From positions 29,716 to 48,023 of the forward strand of contig VBJR01000047.1 of the NCBI GenBank assembly GCA_005880175.1: a stretch of DNA of 18,308 nucleotides. Direction: 5' to 3'. Below are positions 6,157 through 13,576 of this stretch, piece by piece. The translations under genes and the position numbers were made by a program. Source of the DNA: Chloroflexota bacterium. Lineage in GTDB: Bacteria; Chloroflexota; Dormibacteria; Dormibacterales; Dormibacteraceae. The stretch's first letter is position 1. Every line of letters begins with the position of its first letter. Under the pieces are notes generated by a model, which worked only from the letters and a program-made list of their open reading frames with translations, did not search any database and was not told the DNA's origin.

Positions 6157-7491
6157 GTGGAGGGCGATCCCCGGGTGCAGGATGAGCGCTTCGCCGAGTG
6201 GTTCGTGTGGGCGAAACGCGAGGTCTCCAGCGACAACCGGGTCTGTCAGGCGGCGGCCCAGGCCGCTGTCGAGACGCTGGAGGCCGGCGCCGACGAGGAC
6301 GCCGCGCGGCGCGCGGCCCGGGGGAGCGTCTCCGGTCTCGGTGAGGCGCTGGTGGCAAGGATCCCGCTGCGCCGGCGCGCGTACGCGGAGTGGTACGACT
6401 GGGCGCGCCGCGAGCTCGGCGGGGGCCGCGAGCGCCAGCATGTGGCCGCGCGGGCCGCGCTGGACCGCCTCGACTCCGGATCCGACGCGGCGTCCGCCGC
6501 CTCCTCGGCCCGCGCGGCCGTAGGGACGCCGGCCGCCACGGCAGCTCCGTCCACGAACCCGTGGGCGCCCCCGGCGGGCTCGGGCCTGCCGCCGCCACCC
6601 GTGCCGGGCGACGCGGACTCGGCCGCCACGGCCGCGTCGGCCGTTCCGAGCGGCGCCCCGCCGGTCGCGACGGTCCCGGCCCCGGCCCCGGCCCCGGCCC
6701 CGACCCCGGTCTACCCGCCCTACGCGATCGCGTCGCCGCCGCCAGCGCCGCCGCTGGCCCCGAGCGAGGTCTACGCGGGCTTCTGGCGCCGGGTGGCCGC
6801 CTACGTGATCGACAGCGTCCTGATCCTGATCGGGTTCCTCGTGCTCGACTTCCTGGGCAACATCTTCATCGGCCTGGGGCTGCTGTCGAGCGGCCAGGAC
6901 CTCACCACGTCCGACGCGCTGGGCGTGGCAGAGCTGGTGCTGCTCCTGCTCACGCTGGTGCTGGCCTGGCTCTACTACGCCGGAATGGAGAGCGCCGCCT
7001 GGCAGGGCACCGTCGGCAAGCGGATCATGCGGCTGGTCGTGACCGACAACTACGGCCGCCGCATCGGGTTTGGACGGGCCACGGGCCGCTTCTTCGCGAA
7101 GATCCTGTCGGGCCTCATCCTGTTCGTGGGCTACCTGATGGTCGCGTTCACGGAGCGGAAGCAGGGCCTCCACGACCTGATGGCGAGCACGCTGGTGATC
7201 CGCCAGCAGCACCTGGCGCTGCTGACGACGGCACCGCCGCCGGCCTCACCGGCGCCGCCGCAGGGCAGCGGCCGGGCGACGCTCGTCGGCGGCGCGACGC
7301 CTGGTTGGCTGAGTTCGGGCGAAGGGGGCGCTGACGCGCCTCCCGTTGGTCAGCCGGCCGCGCCGTGGGGCCATCCGCCGGCGATTGGCCCCCTTGGGAG
7401 CCGTGGGCAGGCACGTTCGCCGGCGGTTGGCCCTGTCCGGTCCCCTGGCCGGACCCGAAATGGCCGCTGGCCGGCCAACGGCCCTCATTAG
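6157..7491 (+). CDS. RDD-family membrane protein with duplicated N-terminal motif
   Basis: The 444-residue product has four parts. Residues ~12-57 and ~76-121 are an internal duplication: FAEWFVWAKREV and YAEWYDWARREL, each followed by an Ala-rich helix. A Pro/Ala-rich linker follows. The RDD domain (~206-351) has the Arg-Asp signature in FWRRVAAYVIDSVLI, three or so membrane helices, GTVGKRIMRLVV and the closing GLHDLMASTLVIR. RDD proteins are poorly understood; some act in ion exchange or as membrane anchors. The tail after residue ~352 is odd: from about 7300 the codons often end in T (ggt, agt, gct, cct, gtt), unlike the rest. It also overlaps an inverted repeat, so the native stop may have been lost. 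GTG 6157 is chosen from the promoter spacing; GTG 6124 is possible. Confidence 0.8.
   Translation: MEGDPRVQDERFAEWFVWAKREVSSDNRVCQAAAQAAVETLEAGADEDAARRAARGSVSGLGEALVARIPLRRRAYAEWYDWARRELGGGRERQHVAARAALDRLDSGSDAASAASSARAAVGTPAATAAPSTNPWAPPAGSGLPPPPVPGDADSAATAASAVPSGAPPVATVPAPAPAPAPTPVYPPYAIASPPPAPPLAPSEVYAGFWRRVAAYVIDSVLILIGFLVLDFLGNIFIGLGLLSSGQDLTTSDALGVAELVLLLLTLVLAWLYYAGMESAAWQGTVGKRIMRLVVTDNYGRRIGFGRATGRFFAKILSGLILFVGYLMVAFTERKQGLHDLMASTLVIRQQHLALLTTAPPPASPAPPQGSGRATLVGGATPGWLSSGEGGADAPPVGQPAAPWGHPPAIGPLGSRGQARSPAVGPVRSPGRTRNGRWPANGPH
7276..7358 (+). repeat. Left arm of imperfect inverted repeat
   Basis: Bases 7276-7332 match the reverse complement of 7627-7683 over 57 positions without gaps, with about 13 mismatches. 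The core TTCGGGCGAAGGGGGCGCT is nearly identical. With small gaps the match continues to about 7358. The core is followed by a small hairpin, GGCGC-TGAC-GCGCC. It lies in the codon-atypical tail of the RDD gene. Confidence 0.65.
7376..7433 (+). repeat. Short direct repeat, 42-bp period
   Basis: CGCCGGCGATTGGCCC (7376-7391) and CGCCGGCGGTTGGCCC (7418-7433) differ at one base. Both lie in the atypical tail of the RDD reading frame. Confidence 0.5.
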
Positions 7492-7740
7492 CCGGCCTAA
7501 CGTCCTGTGTGTGTGCTGAAACTGTGCCCGCAGCAGCGACGGGAGGGCGTCAAGGCCGCGCCAGCGCCGTAGGGAAGCCTTTACGCCCGGCAATCAACTG
7601 CCAGGCTGGACAACAGGGCGGCGCGGAGCGCCCCCATCGCCCGAACTCGGCCCCCTCGACGTGGCCAGGCCGACCAGCGTTGCAGGCCGATCTCCCAGCG
7701 CCCCTTTCGCCCATTGGTCCGCACGAGCGGAACAGGGCGC
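7492..7740. other. Repeat-bearing intergenic region
   Basis: About 250 bp between the convergent RDD and cytochrome-like genes holds no gene I can support. Its main content is the right repeat arm (7600-7683) and a third copy of the repeat core (7697-7712). Confidence 0.5.
7600..7683 (-). repeat. Right arm of imperfect inverted repeat
   Basis: This is the reverse-complement partner of 7276-7358. On the minus strand the core reads TTCGGGCGATGGGGGCGCT, followed by the hairpin GGCGC-TCC-GCGCC. The loop differs between the arms but the stem is kept. A third, shorter core copy on the minus strand (GGGCGAAAGGGGCGCT) lies at 7697-7712. Confidence 0.65.
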
Positions 7741-8166
7741 CTAGCCGCCGCTCAGGTCCAGGCCCTTCTCTGGCGGCTCGGACGGGAGGGTCCACTTGAT
7801 GTACGGGTGGCCCGTCGTGACGTGGTACTCGTTGGCCTCGTCCGTGGCGCGCCCGTACAGGGCGCCGAAGGCGGTTGTGTCGTGGGCCAGCACCGCCTGG
7901 TACAGGGCCTCCAGGACGCCCGTGTCATAGTCGCGGATCTGGTCCGCGTACTTCGGCCGGGTGACGGCCAGGCCGCGGAGCAGGCTCCGCGTCCGGCGCA
8001 GATAGTACGCGGAGAGATCCCAGTTCCCGCCGATCGCCGCGTGCCAGCACATCGCGAAGCACCAGCTGACGGACGCCATGATCTCGCCGGTCCCGGGCAG
8101 GGCCGCGCCGATCTCCTCGAGTGTAAGCTCGGCGTGCTTGGTCCGAACCTTGCGCGTCTCCAGCAT
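7741..8166 (-). CDS. Small cytochrome-like protein lacking haem cysteines
   Basis: This 141-residue protein resembles, from memory, a family of small c-type-cytochrome-like proteins. Those have a GNWxLAxYxLxE helix and end in ACNxCH-xxxGHxFIxxxxP. Here the same framework is present: IGGNWDLSAYYLRRTRSLL (residues 45-63), RPKY, a helix LEALYQAVLAHDTTAFGALY, and ANEYHVTTGHPYIKWTLP (111-128). At the expected CxxCH position the sequence is ANEYH, so both haem-linking cysteines are replaced while the His and the GHP-Y-I segment remain. There is no signal peptide, as expected if haem is no longer attached outside the membrane. The ATG at 8166 has a TAGGCT hexamer nine bases upstream, pointing to a leaderless message. 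Function unknown. Confidence 0.7.
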   Translation of the reverse strand: MLETRKVRTKHAELTLEEIGAALPGTGEIMASVSWCFAMCWHAAIGGNWDLSAYYLRRTRSLLRGLAVTRPKYADQIRDYDTGVLEALYQAVLAHDTTAFGALYGRATDEANEYHVTTGHPYIKWTLPSEPPEKGLDLSGG

Positions 8167-8181
8167 CGGCGGCCAAGCCTA
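8167..8181 (-). promoter_or_regulatory. Predicted -10 element of the cytochrome-like gene, leaderless
   Basis: On the minus strand TAGGCT (8181-8176) lies nine bases before the ATG at 8166. No clear -35 is visible. Confidence 0.4.
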
Positions 8182-8196
8182 CCGCATGGGTTATGC

Positions 8197-8202
8197 TTGA
8201 CA
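8197..8202 (+). promoter_or_regulatory. Possible -35 element (TTGACA) upstream of rpsU
   Basis: A perfect TTGACA lies about 75 bp before the rpsU start. At 17-18 bp downstream there is only GGTCGT, a poor -10, so the promoter assignment is uncertain. Confidence 0.3.
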
Positions 8203-8277
8203 CCGGTTGTCCAGGCCGAGGGTCGTCCACGTCCTTCGGCGGATTTCGCCAGAACAAGAAAAGGGTGTGATCGAGAC

Positions 8278-8451
8278 TTGAAGGTAGTCGTCAAGGATCC
8301 GGAGGAGTTCGAGCAGGCACTGCGCGAGTTCCGACGCAAGGTGCAGGAGCAGGGTCTGGTTCGGGAGATGCGCCGCCGCGCGCACTACGTGCCTCCGGCC
8401 GAAGCGCGCAAGATCAAGAGCCTCCGCGCCCGGCGCCGCCGCACACGTTAA
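8278..8451 (+). CDS. rpsU: Ribosomal protein bS21
   Basis: The 57-residue product begins KVVVKDPEEFEQALREFRRK, continues VQEQGLVREMRRRAHYVPPAEARK and ends in an Arg-rich tail. This is the usual length and pattern of bS21, the small-subunit protein that sits near the 3' end of 16S rRNA and helps initiation. The start is a TTG at 8278, chosen because the family begins (M)KVVV; an AAAAGGG run about 10 bases upstream could serve as Shine-Dalgarno. The 5S rRNA gene begins 16 bases after the stop, so rpsU transcripts may read into it. Most actinobacteria lack bS21, which helps place the organism. Confidence 0.92.
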   Translation: MKVVVKDPEEFEQALREFRRKVQEQGLVREMRRRAHYVPPAEARKIKSLRARRRRTR

Positions 8452-8454
8452 CGC

Positions 8455-8467
8455 TATAATTGGCCTC
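8455..8467 (+). promoter_or_regulatory. -10 element (TATAAT) of the 5S rRNA gene
   Basis: A perfect TATAAT (8455-8460) lies seven bases before the predicted 5S 5' end and just behind the rpsU stop. The -35 region (about 8432-8437) falls inside rpsU and shows no consensus match. Confidence 0.6.
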
Positions 8468-8585
<118 letters not shown>

Positions 8586-8590
8586 ACTTT

Positions 8591-8632
8591 AACCCCGCAA
8601 GCCGCAAGGCCCGCGGGGTTTCTTGTTTTTTG
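8591..8632 (+). terminator. Rho-independent terminator after 5S rRNA
   Basis: AACCCCGC (8591-8598) pairs with GCGGGGTT (8613-8620), and the T-rich tract TTCTTGTTTTTT follows. This is the clearest intrinsic terminator in the window. Confidence 0.9.
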
Positions 8633-8655
8633 GCGGCCGGCCAGGCTGTAACCCC

Positions 8656-9147
8656 GTGAGCGTCGACATCCTGCTGTGGGCGTCCCTCGCGGCCCTCGTG
8701 ATCCACGTCACCGAGGAGACCGCGATCAACGGCGGTTTCATCCAGTGGATCAGGACCAGCTTCTGGCCGACCTACACCGGGCGGATGAACTTCTGGTTCA
8801 ACGGCGGCGCCATCGCGGCCGTCGCGGCCAGCAACGTGCTGTACGACCTGTTCGGGGGGCGGTGGGTGATCCTGGCGCTGATCTGGCCGGCCGGGTTCGC
8901 GCTCCACGGCCTCACCGTCCACGTGTTCTGGACCATCCGGCAGAACAATCTCTCGCCGGGCCTGCTGACCAGCGTGATCTACTGGATCGTGGCGTACTTC
9001 TTCGTGCGGTACGGCCTCGTGGCCGGCCAGATCGACGCCGCCGACTTCTGGACCGGCGCCGTCCTTGGCATCGTCACCGTCGGGGCGTTCCTGACCTTCG
9101 TCCCGACCCTGGTCATCCCGGCGCTGATCCGCCGCCCTACTGGGTAG
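8656..9147 (+). CDS. HXXEE-domain membrane protein
   Basis: This 163-residue protein carries the HxxEE signature of its family as HVTEE at residues 17-21, in the first hydrophobic helix. Four further hydrophobic segments follow: around the NGGAIAAVAASNVLYDLF helix, WVILALIWPAGFALHGLTVH, LLTSVIYWIVAYFFVRYGLV and the C-terminal helix ending VPTLVIPALI. A second His-containing helix (LHGLTVHVFW) is also typical. The conserved His and Glu residues in membrane helices suggest a metal site or enzymatic role, but the family function is unknown. The GTG at 8656 follows the 5S terminator. The stop overlaps the convergent flippase gene by 11 bp. Confidence 0.8.
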   Translation: MSVDILLWASLAALVIHVTEETAINGGFIQWIRTSFWPTYTGRMNFWFNGGAIAAVAASNVLYDLFGGRWVILALIWPAGFALHGLTVHVFWTIRQNNLSPGLLTSVIYWIVAYFFVRYGLVAGQIDAADFWTGAVLGIVTVGAFLTFVPTLVIPALIRRPTG

Positions 9148-10450
9148 CGGCCGCCGGCTCCGGGCGCAGGCGCGGGAACAGCAGGGCGCAGCGGACGGAC
9201 AGGACCACCAGCAGCGTGAAGATGGTCACCGCCACGTCGGCCACGATCTGCTCCAGGCCGCTGTGGAACAGGGCGATGAGCGCCACCAGCAGGACGCACG
9301 ACGCGCCCAGGATGGGGATGAACACCCGGTCGTGTACCGCCATCAGGAACTGCACCAGCAGGTTGTTCAGGCTCAGCCCCAGCCCGATGAACCCGACCGC
9401 CAGCACGAACGGCTGCGCCGCGCTGAACTGGGACCCGAACAGCACCGCCGCGATCAGGCCCCGCGTCAGCCCGAACACCGCCACCGCGCCCAGCCCCAGG
9501 ATCGACATCAGGCTCGCCGACAGCAGCAGCAGGCGGGCCGGGTGGCGCCGGGTGGCGATCGCCTCCACCACGCGCGGGAACAGCACCTGGCTGACGCTCA
9601 GCGTGCCGTAGTAGATGATCACCTCGATCTTGTTGAGGCTGCCGTAGATCCCCGCGTCGTACTTGCCCAGGTAGTGCGCGGCCAGCACGACGTCCAGGTT
9701 GTACAGCAGGATGATCCCCAGCGTCCCGGCGGCCGCCGTCAGCCCGAACGACGCCATCGCCCGCATCTGGACCGGCTCCCGCTCGACCCCGAACAGGTCG
9801 CGCAGGGACCACATCCCGAGCAGGTAGGCGAACGTCACGCCGGCCAGCATCGCCACGATCGAGCCCGTCACCGCGAGGCCCACCGCCAGCAGGACCGCCA
9901 GGCTCAGGACCCGCACCACGAGCTCCAGGCCCAGGTTCGCCGACAGCGCCGTGAACCGCTGGGTGCCCTGCAGGATCCCACGCGGGATCGCGGTGTAGCA
10001 GTACGCCGCGATCGCGAGGCCGAGCCAGATCACCGGGACGGGCGAGTCGAAGTGCTCGAACTGGGCGATCGGCACCGCCAGCGCCGCCATCAGCAGGAAG
10101 AACAGCACCGTCGGCACCGCCAGCAGCTGGCTCGAGCGCCGGACGATGTGGCGAAGGGCGCCCGTCCGCCCGTCCGCGTGCAGGTTGGCCGCGTACCGGG
10201 CCAGGACCAGCACCAGCGTCAGGTTGACGATGGAGCCCACCGTGTAGAGGCCGACCAGTGCGGCGACCTCGCCGTACAGCCGCGGGCCCAGCGTCCGGCC
10301 GGCCACCGCGTGGTAGATGAAGCCGCCGACGCCGGCCACGAACCCGCCCAGGAACAGGACCAGGTTCTGCCGGACGAGGGTGCTCTGGCGCATGCGCTGG
10401 AGGCGCGGGACCGGTCCGCGCTCTGCCGGCGACTCGAGGGTCGCGGTCAC
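9137..10450 (-). CDS. Oligosaccharide flippase family protein (MOP superfamily)
   Basis: The 437-residue product is almost entirely hydrophobic, with about 12 predicted membrane helices. It begins with a short cytosolic leader and LVRQNLVLFLGGFVAGVGGF, then GRTLGPRLYGEVAALVGLYT, the usual start of Wzx/MurJ-like polysaccharide flippases. The PRGILQGTQRF motif and YNLDVVLAAHYLGKYDAGIYG are typical of this family. Such proteins move lipid-linked sugars across the membrane for surface glycans. Which lipid-linked sugar this one moves cannot be read from sequence. The GTG at 10450 is supported by TAAAAT nine bases upstream. It is divergent from the glycosyltransferase gene with only 72 bp between them, suggesting shared control and a common pathway. 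Confidence 0.85.
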   Translation of the reverse strand: MTATLESPAERGPVPRLQRMRQSTLVRQNLVLFLGGFVAGVGGFIYHAVAGRTLGPRLYGEVAALVGLYTVGSIVNLTLVLVLARYAANLHADGRTGALRHIVRRSSQLLAVPTVLFFLLMAALAVPIAQFEHFDSPVPVIWLGLAIAAYCYTAIPRGILQGTQRFTALSANLGLELVVRVLSLAVLLAVGLAVTGSIVAMLAGVTFAYLLGMWSLRDLFGVEREPVQMRAMASFGLTAAAGTLGIILLYNLDVVLAAHYLGKYDAGIYGSLNKIEVIIYYGTLSVSQVLFPRVVEAIATRRHPARLLLLSASLMSILGLGAVAVFGLTRGLIAAVLFGSQFSAAQPFVLAVGFIGLGLSLNNLLVQFLMAVHDRVFIPILGASCVLLVALIALFHSGLEQIVADVAVTIFTLLVVLSVRCALLFPRLRPEPAAATQ

Positions 10451-10522
10451 GAGCCCACCATTTTAGGGATCGATCCTGGGGAACAACGGACGGCACGCCC
10501 CCACCGGTATCCTGTGGCGGTC
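10451..10522. promoter_or_regulatory. Divergent promoter region of flippase and glycosyltransferase
   Basis: On the minus strand TAAAAT (10465-10460) lies nine bases before the flippase GTG. On the plus strand TATCCT (10508-10513) lies nine bases before the glycosyltransferase ATG. Both fit leaderless transcription. The -35 elements are weak; a GTTGTT on the minus strand is a candidate for the flippase. Confidence 0.55.
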
Positions 10523-11449
10523 ATGACCCCCGGGAAGCCGCTGGTCTCCGCGATCGTCGTCAACTGGAACACCCGCGACCAGCTCCTGGACTGCCTGCGC
10601 GCCTACTACGCGTGCTCCGACGTCCCCGCCGAGGCCGTGGTGGTGGACAACGCGTCCATGGACGGATCGGTCGAGGCGGTCGCCCGCGAGTTCCCCGAGG
10701 CCAAGGTGATCCGGCAGCGGGGGAACGTCGGCTTCGGCCGCGCCAACAACGCCGGACTGCAGGTGGCGGAGGGCCGCTTCATCCTGCTGATGGGCCCGGA
10801 CGTCACCGTCATGCCGGGCTGCGTCGGCCGCCTGGCCGACTTCCTGCTCGTGCGGCCCGACGCGGGCGCGGTCGGCCCTCGCCTGCAGCGGCCGGACGGC
10901 CTGCTCGACGAGACCGCCCGCCGCGGCTTCCCCAGCCCCGGGGCCACCCTGTTCCACTACACCGGCCTGGGCAAGATGTTCCCGCACAACGAGCGGCTGA
11001 ACCGCTACTCGATGGGCCATCTCCCGGCCACCGAGACGCACGAGATCGACGCCGGCACCGCCGCCTGCATGATGGTCCGGCGGGCGGCGATCGACCGGGT
11101 CGGCTTCTTCGACCCCGACTACTTCATGTTCGGCGAGGACATGGACCTGTGCTACCGGCTCAAGTCGAGCGGTTGGAAGGTCTTCTACCTGCCGACGGCG
11201 CGGGCGGTGCATGCGAAGGGGATGACCTCGAAGCAGGAGACGTCCCGCATGCGCCTGGAGTTCCATCGCTCCATGTGGACGTTCCACCACAAGCACTACG
11301 CCGCCGACCTGCCAGCGTTCGCGAACGGCCTGGTGTGGGCGAGCATCTGGGCGCGCTGGGCGATCCAGTCGGCGGTCTCCTCGAACGGGCACTCGGCCCC
11401 ACCGCGCACGCGGCAGCCAGAGGGCGGCGGCTACCCGGGCTCGTCGTAG
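10523..11449 (+). CDS. Family 2 glycosyltransferase
   Basis: This 308-residue enzyme should transfer a sugar from a nucleotide donor to a growing glycan at the cytosolic membrane face. The GT-A fold is visible: VSAIVVNWNTRDQLLDCLRA, VVVDNASMDGSVEAV (nucleotide binding), and GNVGFGRANNAGL. The donor-binding motif reads LLMGPDVTVMPGC, where relatives usually have LLNPDxxxxPG, so an Asn is replaced. Further on are DAGTAACMMVRRAAIDRVGFFD and FMFGEDMDLCYRLKSSGWKV, with the ED catalytic pair of rhamnosyltransferase-like GT2 enzymes. No membrane segment is clear. The ATG at 10523 is supported by the promoter spacing. The gene overlaps the convergent PRC-barrel gene by 19 bp. Confidence 0.9.
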   Translation: MTPGKPLVSAIVVNWNTRDQLLDCLRAYYACSDVPAEAVVVDNASMDGSVEAVAREFPEAKVIRQRGNVGFGRANNAGLQVAEGRFILLMGPDVTVMPGCVGRLADFLLVRPDAGAVGPRLQRPDGLLDETARRGFPSPGATLFHYTGLGKMFPHNERLNRYSMGHLPATETHEIDAGTAACMMVRRAAIDRVGFFDPDYFMFGEDMDLCYRLKSSGWKVFYLPTARAVHAKGMTSKQETSRMRLEFHRSMWTFHHKHYAADLPAFANGLVWASIWARWAIQSAVSSNGHSAPPRTRQPEGGGYPGSS

Positions 11450-12030
11450 GCCGGCAGCGCCGCGACCTCGGCCCCGGTAAGGTCCACGTGCACGGCCGTG
11501 CCCACGACCTCGACCACCCGGTCGGGCGACAGCCGGACGCGGTGGCCGCGGATGCCGGGCCGCCGCAGCACGAGCGTCTCGACGTCGCCGTCGTCGTCGG
11601 TCAGCACCTGGTTCACGTCGCCGACGTGCTCGGAGCCCGAGAAGACCGGGCTGCCGGGCGCGATCTCGTGCACGGCCGACAGGTCGAGGTCGAGGTGGAC
11701 CGGCGGCACGTACGCCTCCTGCCCGACCAGCGCGGAGACGATGGCCAGGAAGTCGCTCAGCGAGTAGCCGCCGGGCGCCCGCCAGTTGCCGCTCGGCTCG
11801 CCGACCAGCTCGGGCCGCGCCTCGGGCTGCCGGGCCAGGTCGTCCCGGTCCAGGTCGGCGGACAGCCGGGCCCCGTCCACGTCGGTGAGGTGGCCCACGC
11901 CGACCAGCCGGCCGTGGACCACGACGTGGGTCACCCGATGCGCCCGCTCGTCCACGACCAGGCGCTCGATGGTGCCCAGGCGGCCCCCGTCGCGGCCCAA
12001 CACCTCCTCGTGGACCCGGAGGCTCCTCAC
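11431..12030 (-). CDS. PRC-barrel-like protein
   Basis: The 199-residue product has two PRC-barrel-like modules. The N-terminal one includes VLGRDGGRLGTIERLVVDER and RVTHVVVHGRLVGVGHL. The C-terminal one includes GSEHVGDVNQVLTDDDGDVE, LVLRRPGIRGHRVRLSPDRV and a final β-hairpin. PRC barrels occur in RimM and in photosystem and stress proteins, where they bind partner proteins or RNA; this one has no attached domain. The GTG start overlaps the xseB stop (GTGA), so it is the last gene of the moaA operon and is probably coupled to xseB. The link to exonuclease VII is positional only. Confidence 0.7.
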   Translation of the reverse strand: MRSLRVHEEVLGRDGGRLGTIERLVVDERAHRVTHVVVHGRLVGVGHLTDVDGARLSADLDRDDLARQPEARPELVGEPSGNWRAPGGYSLSDFLAIVSALVGQEAYVPPVHLDLDLSAVHEIAPGSPVFSGSEHVGDVNQVLTDDDGDVETLVLRRPGIRGHRVRLSPDRVVEVVGTAVHVDLTGAEVAALPAYDEPG

Positions 12031-12236
12031 CGCGGGCCCTCGAGTCCGGCGCCTTCCGGCCGCACCTCGATCCGCTTGCGCGCCTCCTCCAGGCGCTGCT
12101 CGCAGACCCGCAGGTACGTGCGCGCCTCGTCCACGACGGACAGCGCGGCGTCCAGCGACAGGTCGCCGTCCTCCAGCGCCTTCAGCTTGCGGTCGAGCAG
12201 CTCCAGGGCCTGCTCGTAGGTCAGCTCTTCGCTCAC
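12027..12236 (-). CDS. xseB: Exodeoxyribonuclease VII small subunit
   Basis: This 69-residue protein begins with the conserved helix SEELTYEQALELLDRKLKAL and has the EDGDLSLDAAL segment of XseB. It continues with a long helix ending in an acidic and basic tail. It binds the large subunit and is needed for exonuclease activity on single-stranded DNA. The GTG start overlaps the xseA stop (GTGA), so both subunits are coupled. Length is normal for the family. Confidence 0.95.
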   Translation of the reverse strand: MSEELTYEQALELLDRKLKALEDGDLSLDAALSVVDEARTYLRVCEQRLEEARKRIEVRPEGAGLEGPR

Positions 12237-13576
12237 GGACGTGTCTCCTCGACGCGTGCGGCGAGGGAGCCAGCGGCCAGCCGCACGGTGATGGCGCGGC
12301 CGGGCTCCGTGCCCGCCGCCGAACGCAGGACGTGGCCGGCCTCGTCGAGCGTGATGCTGTAGCCGCGCGCCAGCACCCGCTCGGGGCTGAGCGCCTGCAG
12401 CCGGCGCCGGCGATGGCCGAGGCCGGTCTCGGCCGCCGCCAGCCGGCCCGTCACCGCCCGCTCCAGGCGCGCGGTCACCTCGCGGCCGGCCAGCTCGGCG
12501 CGGCGCTGCCGGAGCAGGCGCCGGGCCGCGGCCTCCAGACGGGCGCCGCGCTCGCGCAGTACGTCATTCCGGCGCTCGAGCTGGAGCACCGGGCTGAGCC
12601 GGGCCAGCTCGGAGCGGAACCGCTCCAGGCGCTCCGCCCGGCGCCGCACCAGCGCGGGGAACGCCTGGGCCAGCCGCTGCCGCCGCTGGGCCAGGCGCTC
12701 GGCGTGGCCGTCGAGCTGGCGCGCCGTCTCCCGGTCCAGGCGCCGGCGCCGGTCCGCAAGAGCGGCCAGGAGGTCGCGCTTCAGCGGCACGACCCGGGTG
12801 GCGGCCTCGGTGGGCGTCCGGCACTCGGCGTCGGCGACCATGTCCGCGACCGTCCGGTCGGACGTGTGGCCCAGCGCCGTCACCACGGGGATGCGCGAGG
12901 CCAGGATCGCCCGGGCGACCGGCTCGGTGTTGAACGCGTACAGCTCCTCGAAGCTGCCGCCGCCGCGGGCGATCACCAGGACGTCGGCCCGCGCCTCCTG
13001 GTTGCAGCGGCGGACCGCCATGACGACGCTGCCGGGCGACGTGGTGCCCTGGACCTGGGCCGGGTAGACCAGGATCTCCATGTTCGGGTAGCGGTCCAGG
13101 ATCGTCTCCTGGAGGTCGTGGATGACCGCCCCGGTCGGCGACGTGATCAGGGCCACGACGCGGGGCAGGAACGGCAGGCGCCGCTTGCGCTCGCGGGCGA
13201 ACGCGCCCTCCAGCTCCAGCCGGCGCTTGACCGCCTCCAGCTGCGCCCGCAGCCGGCCCACGTCGTCGAACTGGATGAAGTCCACGATCAGGTTGAGCGC
13301 GCCCGACTGCCACAGGTCCACCCGGCCCCGGAACACGAACACCTGGCCGTCCTCGGGCACGATGCCGAGGCGGCGCGCCTGGTCGCCGTACAGGAAGGCC
13401 TGCACGACCGCCTGCTGGTCCCGCACCGCGAACGAGTAGTTGCCGCGGCCGGTGCGCTTGAGGCCGGTCACCTCGCCCTTGACCAGCACGGTGGACAGGG
13501 GCCGGAGCGCCCTCCGGATCTCGAACGACAGCTCGCTGACGGTGAGCGGCCGGCGGGCCTCCTCCGGCCGGATCAT
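12233..13576 (-). CDS. xseA: Exodeoxyribonuclease VII large subunit
   Basis: The 447-residue enzyme degrades single-stranded DNA in both directions in DNA repair. The N-terminal OB-fold is clear (LTVSELSFEIRRALR, LVKGEVTGLKRTGRGNYSF, VQAFLYGDQARRLG). The catalytic core has ITSPTGAVIHDLQETILDRY, ARGGGSFEELYAFNTEPVAR and ALGHTSDRTVADMVADAECR with TPTEAA. A long coiled-coil arm follows, and the end carries the VLARGYSI strand. Length is normal. The ATG at 13576 shares one base with the stop of the lipoprotein gene (TGATG); the open frame extends further upstream but antisense-like and is not used. It lies in a moaA-led operon. Confidence 0.95.
   Translation of the reverse strand: MIRPEEARRPLTVSELSFEIRRALRPLSTVLVKGEVTGLKRTGRGNYSFAVRDQQAVVQAFLYGDQARRLGIVPEDGQVFVFRGRVDLWQSGALNLIVDFIQFDDVGRLRAQLEAVKRRLELEGAFARERKRRLPFLPRVVALITSPTGAVIHDLQETILDRYPNMEILVYPAQVQGTTSPGSVVMAVRRCNQEARADVLVIARGGGSFEELYAFNTEPVARAILASRIPVVTALGHTSDRTVADMVADAECRTPTEAATRVVPLKRDLLAALADRRRRLDRETARQLDGHAERLAQRRQRLAQAFPALVRRRAERLERFRSELARLSPVLQLERRNDVLRERGARLEAAARRLLRQRRAELAGREVTARLERAVTGRLAAAETGLGHRRRRLQALSPERVLARGYSITLDEAGHVLRSAAGTEPGRAITVRLAAGSLAARVEETRP

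Noticed and set aside
5311..7212. 633-codon minus-strand open frame
   Set aside because: It lies antisense to the sortase and RDD genes and is Arg/Gly/Ala-rich low-complexity sequence with no domain.
7276..7683. Insertion sequence with terminal inverted repeats
   Set aside because: The interval between the arms holds no transposase and no target duplication was seen, so only a repeat pair is claimed.
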